A stretch of DNA of 17,280 bases from JAABRT01 sp038259155. GTDB lineage: Bacteria; Gemmatimonadota; Gemmatimonadetes; Gemmatimonadales; Gemmatimonadaceae. Numbering within the stretch: position 1 is the first letter of the stretch; each line of letters begins with the position of its first letter. The translations under genes and the position numbers were made by a program. This document shows positions 14,961-17,280 of this stretch, piece by piece. Where the stretch lies: NCBI GenBank assembly GCA_038259155.1, contig JBBSPE010000097.1:1-17280 (forward strand), read 5' to 3'. The notes beneath the pieces were generated by a model. That model was given only the letters and a program-made list of their open reading frames with translations. It did not search any database and had not been told where the DNA came from.

Positions 14961-15344
14961 GTGTTTGCGGTCCTGTGAAGTGTGCGAGTGTGCAATGAAC
15001 GATAGGGAAGGTTCCGAAAAGACATACGAAAAGCGTGGACAAGCTCGGACACGCTGGGTGGGCCGACGACTGGCAGCGTCGAACTCCAGGCGGCGAGGAC
15101 ACACTCGGCCTCCCCGTACTCGAGAGGCCCGTAGGCGCGAACTAGCTCGGACAGGCGAGCGCCGGGGTCAATACGCTCGGCGGTTTGGGCGGACTCGCTC
15201 GAGGTCGGACTCCGATCAACGGGGGCGGTCGCAGAGTCCCCGTTTCCGAAGATCGTGAGAGGGTCGCCGCTGACAGCGACCGTAAGAACGGGTGACGTGA
15301 CCAGTTGCCGCAGCGCCGGGTCGCCACCGCGCATCATCATGAGA
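14961..15344 (-). other. Gene-poor stretch with possible truncated reading frame
   Basis: No recognised gene. On the minus strand a frame opens with three ATG codons at 15340 and stays open through this stretch with GC-rich third positions (for example IDPGARLSELVRAYGPLEYG), then runs into the PEP-CTERM gene in another frame. It has no family resemblance I can name. It may be the remains of a gene cut by the IS1182 insertion at its left, or a non-coding upstream region for the PEP-CTERM gene. No promoter could be assigned. Confidence 0.3.
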
Positions 15345-15371
15345 AAATCGGCTTATCCTACAGCCTCAACG
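15345..15371 (+). repeat. 27-base direct repeat, left copy (IS1182 right-end remnant)
   Basis: Identical over 27 bases to 17145-17171, exactly 1800 bases downstream. It consists of 22-23 bases matching the right end of the IS1182 element (ending CTACAGCCTC) plus CAACG-type flank. Upstream of 15345 the similarity ends abruptly. Confidence 0.9.
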
Positions 15372-15380
15372 AGGCTGTAG
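15358..15380. repeat. Perfect palindrome at IS1182 end-to-end junction
   Basis: CTACAGCCTC, loop AAC, GAGGCTGTAG: a ten-pair stem made by the right-end remnant facing the left end of the intact element. Confidence 0.9.
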
Positions 15381-17167
15381 AAAAAGACCCGGCTCGCGTC
15401 GATGTGGAAACGGAACTCTTGGCGCGCTCCCGAATTGGTCTTGGAGAATCTGCGATCGATTGCCCGCCCTGTCGAGAGTCCGCCATGGCCCGGTACAAAT
15501 ACATCGACACCCAGCCCAAGTTGCTGCCCGTCGATCTCGCCCGCCAGCTGCTGCCCGGTACGTTCGAGCACGCGCTGAATCACCTACTGGACCACGCGGT
15601 GGACCTGTCGCATTTCGATGCGCGGTTCCGGAATGACGAGACCGGTGCGCCCGCGTATCCGCCGGCGCTGCTCCTCAAGGTGGTGCTCTTCGCGTACGCA
15701 CAGGGCATCGTCAGCAGCCGACAGATCGCCCGGGTCTGCCAGGAGCACGTGACGTTCATCGCGTTGTGCGGGGACCAGCCCCCGCACTTCACCACCATCG
15801 CCAAGTTCATCAGTACGCTGCGCGACGACATCGCGCGGGTCTTCGCGGCGGTGCTCGCCGTCTGCGACCAGCAGGGACTCATCGGCCGTGAAATGTTCGC
15901 GATCGACGGCGTGAAGCTGCCGAGCAACGCGTCGAAGCATCGGAGCGGGACGCGTGCGGACTTCGAGCGGCAGGCGGCCAAGCTCGAGGCGGCGGCCACC
16001 ACCATGCTGCAACGGCATCACGCAGCGGATGCGGCGCCAACGGAACCCGATCCCACGACCAAAGCGGCCGCGCGCGTCGCCCGCTTGGAGCGCGATGCGG
16101 CGCAGATCCGCGACTGGCTGACGCGCCATCCCGACGACCGGCGTGGCGCGACCGGCGGCATCCGCAAGAGCAATCGCACCGACAATGAGAGTGCGAAGAT
16201 GGCGACCAGCAAGGGCGTCATTCAAGGATACACGGGCGTCGCCGCGGTCGATCAGGCGCACCAGATCATCGTCGAGGCGCAGGCGCACGGGACGGGCTCG
16301 GAACACGCGCTGCTCGTGCCGGTCGTAGCGGCGACCGACCCGTGGCGCACGGCCGATACGTTGATCACCGCCGATGCGGGCTACCACAGCGCCGCGAATC
16401 TGGAGGCACTCGCGACGAGGCAGGTGCCGGCCGTGATTGCGGATGCGGAGATGCGCCGCCGTGATGAACGCTTCGCGTCACAGGATCGCTACACGGTGCT
16501 CCCCAATCCCCTGCATGACAAGTCGCGCACGGCCTCGACGAAGACGCCAACGGTGTTCACGCCGAACGATTTCACGTATGATGCCGACGCCCGGACGTGC
16601 ACCTGTCCCGCCGGCAAGTCGCTCTACCGAAAAGGCGCGCGCAATGTCACCGGCGGTTTCATCGGCGAGCATTTCCGCGGCGCGAAACGCGACTGCGTCC
16701 CGTGTGCGCTGCGCACCCGATGCCTGCGGACCCCGGACACGACCACCGTACGCAATGTCGCGTTCTTTCGCGGGCGCGTGGAGGCGCCAGTGCGCGACCT
16801 CGTCGCCGAGATGAAGGCGCGCCTCGATTCGGCGGCGGGACGACAACAGTACGGCGCGCGCTTCGCGACCGTGGAGCCGGTCTTCGGCAATCTGCGCGCG
16901 AACAAGCGCCTTGATCGGTTCACCCTGCGCGGCCGCACCAAGGTCGACGCGCAGTGGAAGCTGTACTGTCTGGTGCACAACATCGAGAAACTGGCGAACG
17001 CGGGCGACGCGGCATAGCGGACGGGGCGGGAAACAGGTGTGCGTGCTCGAAAACGGCCGCCCGAATGCCCCGAAACCACCATGCACTCCAACATTCTTGC
17101 ACACCAAGCCATCGCGCTGTGATCCGCGTCAAGAAACCAGCGCGAAATCGGCTTATCCTACAGCCTC
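15371..17167 (+). mobile_element. IS1182-family insertion sequence, apparently complete
   Basis: Element of about 1797 bases with one transposase gene. The terminal inverted repeats are GAGGCTGTAGAAAAAG on the left and its counterpart GAGGCTGTAGGATAAG (read from the right end inward), 14 of 16 matching with the first ten identical. Bases AAC, or up to CAACG if the ends are placed one base further in, flank both sides and may be the target duplication. The right side abuts an attC-like palindrome. The left side is preceded by a short copy of the element's own right end. Intact ends and an intact transposase suggest a recent, possibly mobile copy. Confidence 0.88.
15485..17017 (+). CDS. IS1182-family DDE transposase
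   Basis: Cut-and-paste-type transposase of 510 residues, the normal length. It begins MARYKYIDTQPKLLPVDLAR, the usual family opening, which fixes the start although the frame is open further upstream. The N-terminal DUF772-type domain (about 15-115) is followed by the DDE core: D141 in FAIDGVKLPSNASKHRSG, D297 in ITADAGYHSAANLEAL and E464 in VEPVFGNLRANKRLDRFTLR. A cysteine cluster (CTCPAGK ... CVPCALRTRC) lies between the second and third acidic residues, as in DDE_Tnp_1_6 proteins, and an insertion of charged helices occupies about 160-215. No disruption is seen. GAGAG a few bases before the ATG can serve as ribosome binding site. Confidence 0.95.
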   Translation: MARYKYIDTQPKLLPVDLARQLLPGTFEHALNHLLDHAVDLSHFDARFRNDETGAPAYPPALLLKVVLFAYAQGIVSSRQIARVCQEHVTFIALCGDQPPHFTTIAKFISTLRDDIARVFAAVLAVCDQQGLIGREMFAIDGVKLPSNASKHRSGTRADFERQAAKLEAAATTMLQRHHAADAAPTEPDPTTKAAARVARLERDAAQIRDWLTRHPDDRRGATGGIRKSNRTDNESAKMATSKGVIQGYTGVAAVDQAHQIIVEAQAHGTGSEHALLVPVVAATDPWRTADTLITADAGYHSAANLEALATRQVPAVIADAEMRRRDERFASQDRYTVLPNPLHDKSRTASTKTPTVFTPNDFTYDADARTCTCPAGKSLYRKGARNVTGGFIGEHFRGAKRDCVPCALRTRCLRTPDTTTVRNVAFFRGRVEAPVRDLVAEMKARLDSAAGRQQYGARFATVEPVFGNLRANKRLDRFTLRGRTKVDAQWKLYCLVHNIEKLANAGDAA

Positions 17168-17171
17168 AACG
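17145..17171 (+). repeat. 27-base direct repeat, right copy
   Basis: Right end of the IS1182 element (to CTACAGCCTC at 17158-17167) plus the first bases of the attC-like site. Identical to 15345-15371. Confidence 0.9.
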
Positions 17172-17259
17172 TTTGCGTTCAGCTGCAGCCGCGTCAAATA
17201 GGAGCGCGCGCAGCGCGTCATCAATAGAGCGGCTGACAGACTGCAATGCATTGTTAGAC
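17168..17259 (+). other. attC: Integron attC-like recombination site, interrupted at its R'' end
   Basis: The 92 bases form an imperfect inverted repeat with attC features. The right side ends ATTGTTAGAC, matching the simple-site R' consensus GTTRRRY at 17253-17259. The left side begins AACGTTTGCGTTCAGC, closely resembling the R''-side sequence of aadA-type sites. CAGCCGC (17186-17192) pairs with GCGGCTG (17229-17235), with bulges towards the ends and a GC-rich central part. The expected RYYY part of R'' (RYYYAAC) is replaced by the IS1182 end, so the element sits in or beside R''. Cleavage would occur between G17253 and T17254. No integrase gene is in the window; this could be part of an array or an isolated attC cluster. 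Confidence 0.6.
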
Positions 17260-17262
17260 AAC

Positions 17263-17280
17263 ATGCGCATCAACGCTTGC
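17263..17280 (+). other. Start of next cassette or second attC-like site (cut by window edge)
   Basis: Two readings are possible. An ATG three bases after the R' site opens a frame (MRINAC) as in many gene cassettes. Alternatively CAACGCTTGC at 17271-17280 repeats CAACGTTTGC at 17167-17176 with one difference and may be the R'' side of another attC. Too little sequence remains to decide. Confidence 0.35.

Noticed and set aside
15345..17171. 27-base repeat as a simple target-site duplication of the IS
   Set aside because: With those limits the element would have no inverted ends; the repeat instead contains the right terminal inverted repeat CTACAGCCTC.
1..17280. CRISPR array, tRNA or rRNA genes
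   Set aside because: I saw no regularly spaced repeats and no tRNA or rRNA signature on either strand by eye.

Overview
The window is GC-rich bacterial DNA. I infer Gemmatimonadota or a similar soil/water phylum. The grounds are an orphan protein with carboxypeptidase-regulatory-like repeats plus a TonB plug, several small secreted lipoproteins, a PEP-CTERM protein, a Uma2 nuclease and an isoquinoline-oxidoreductase-type molybdoenzyme. This is a judgement from gene content; no rRNA or tRNA is present to confirm it.

Region 1 (1-4670) is redox. A minus-strand pair encodes the [2Fe-2S] subunit and the Tat-exported molybdopterin subunit of a periplasmic hydroxylase; the latter runs off the left edge. 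Divergent from it is a tight plus-strand operon: a membrane-anchored FMN_bind protein with a Dxx(S/T)GAT acceptor motif, an ApbE FMN transferase, and a short RnfD/NqrB-like membrane protein that lacks its own flavinylation motif. Together these look like a minimal extracytoplasmic flavin electron-transfer module, possibly connected to the neighbouring molybdoenzyme.

Region 2 (4857-8863) holds secreted proteins and a toxin-antitoxin pair. A small lipoprotein and a beta-propeller lipoprotein (probably CTG start) are followed by an overlapping MntA/HepT pair. A minus-strand pair comes next: an orphan plug-domain protein, then a lipoprotein that appears frameshifted near its end.

Region 3 (9012-12942) contains a Uma2 nuclease and a convergent minus-strand cluster: XPB-like helicase, Bax1/DUF790 nuclease, a small unknown protein and an AbiEii/DUF6036-type nucleotidyltransferase.

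Region 4 (about 13040-17280) is mobile. It has a helix-turn-helix transposase scrap, an IS110 transposase pseudogene with an internal deletion, a PEP-CTERM protein gene squeezed between mobile elements, and an intact IS1182-family element (about 15371-17167). The IS1182 element lies against an imperfect palindrome with the features of an integron attC site (about 17168-17259). The first bases of a further cassette or attC reach the window edge. A 23-base copy of the IS right end just left of the element suggests repeated insertion at the same spot. The attC-like site and this nested IS junction are the most notable parts of the window.
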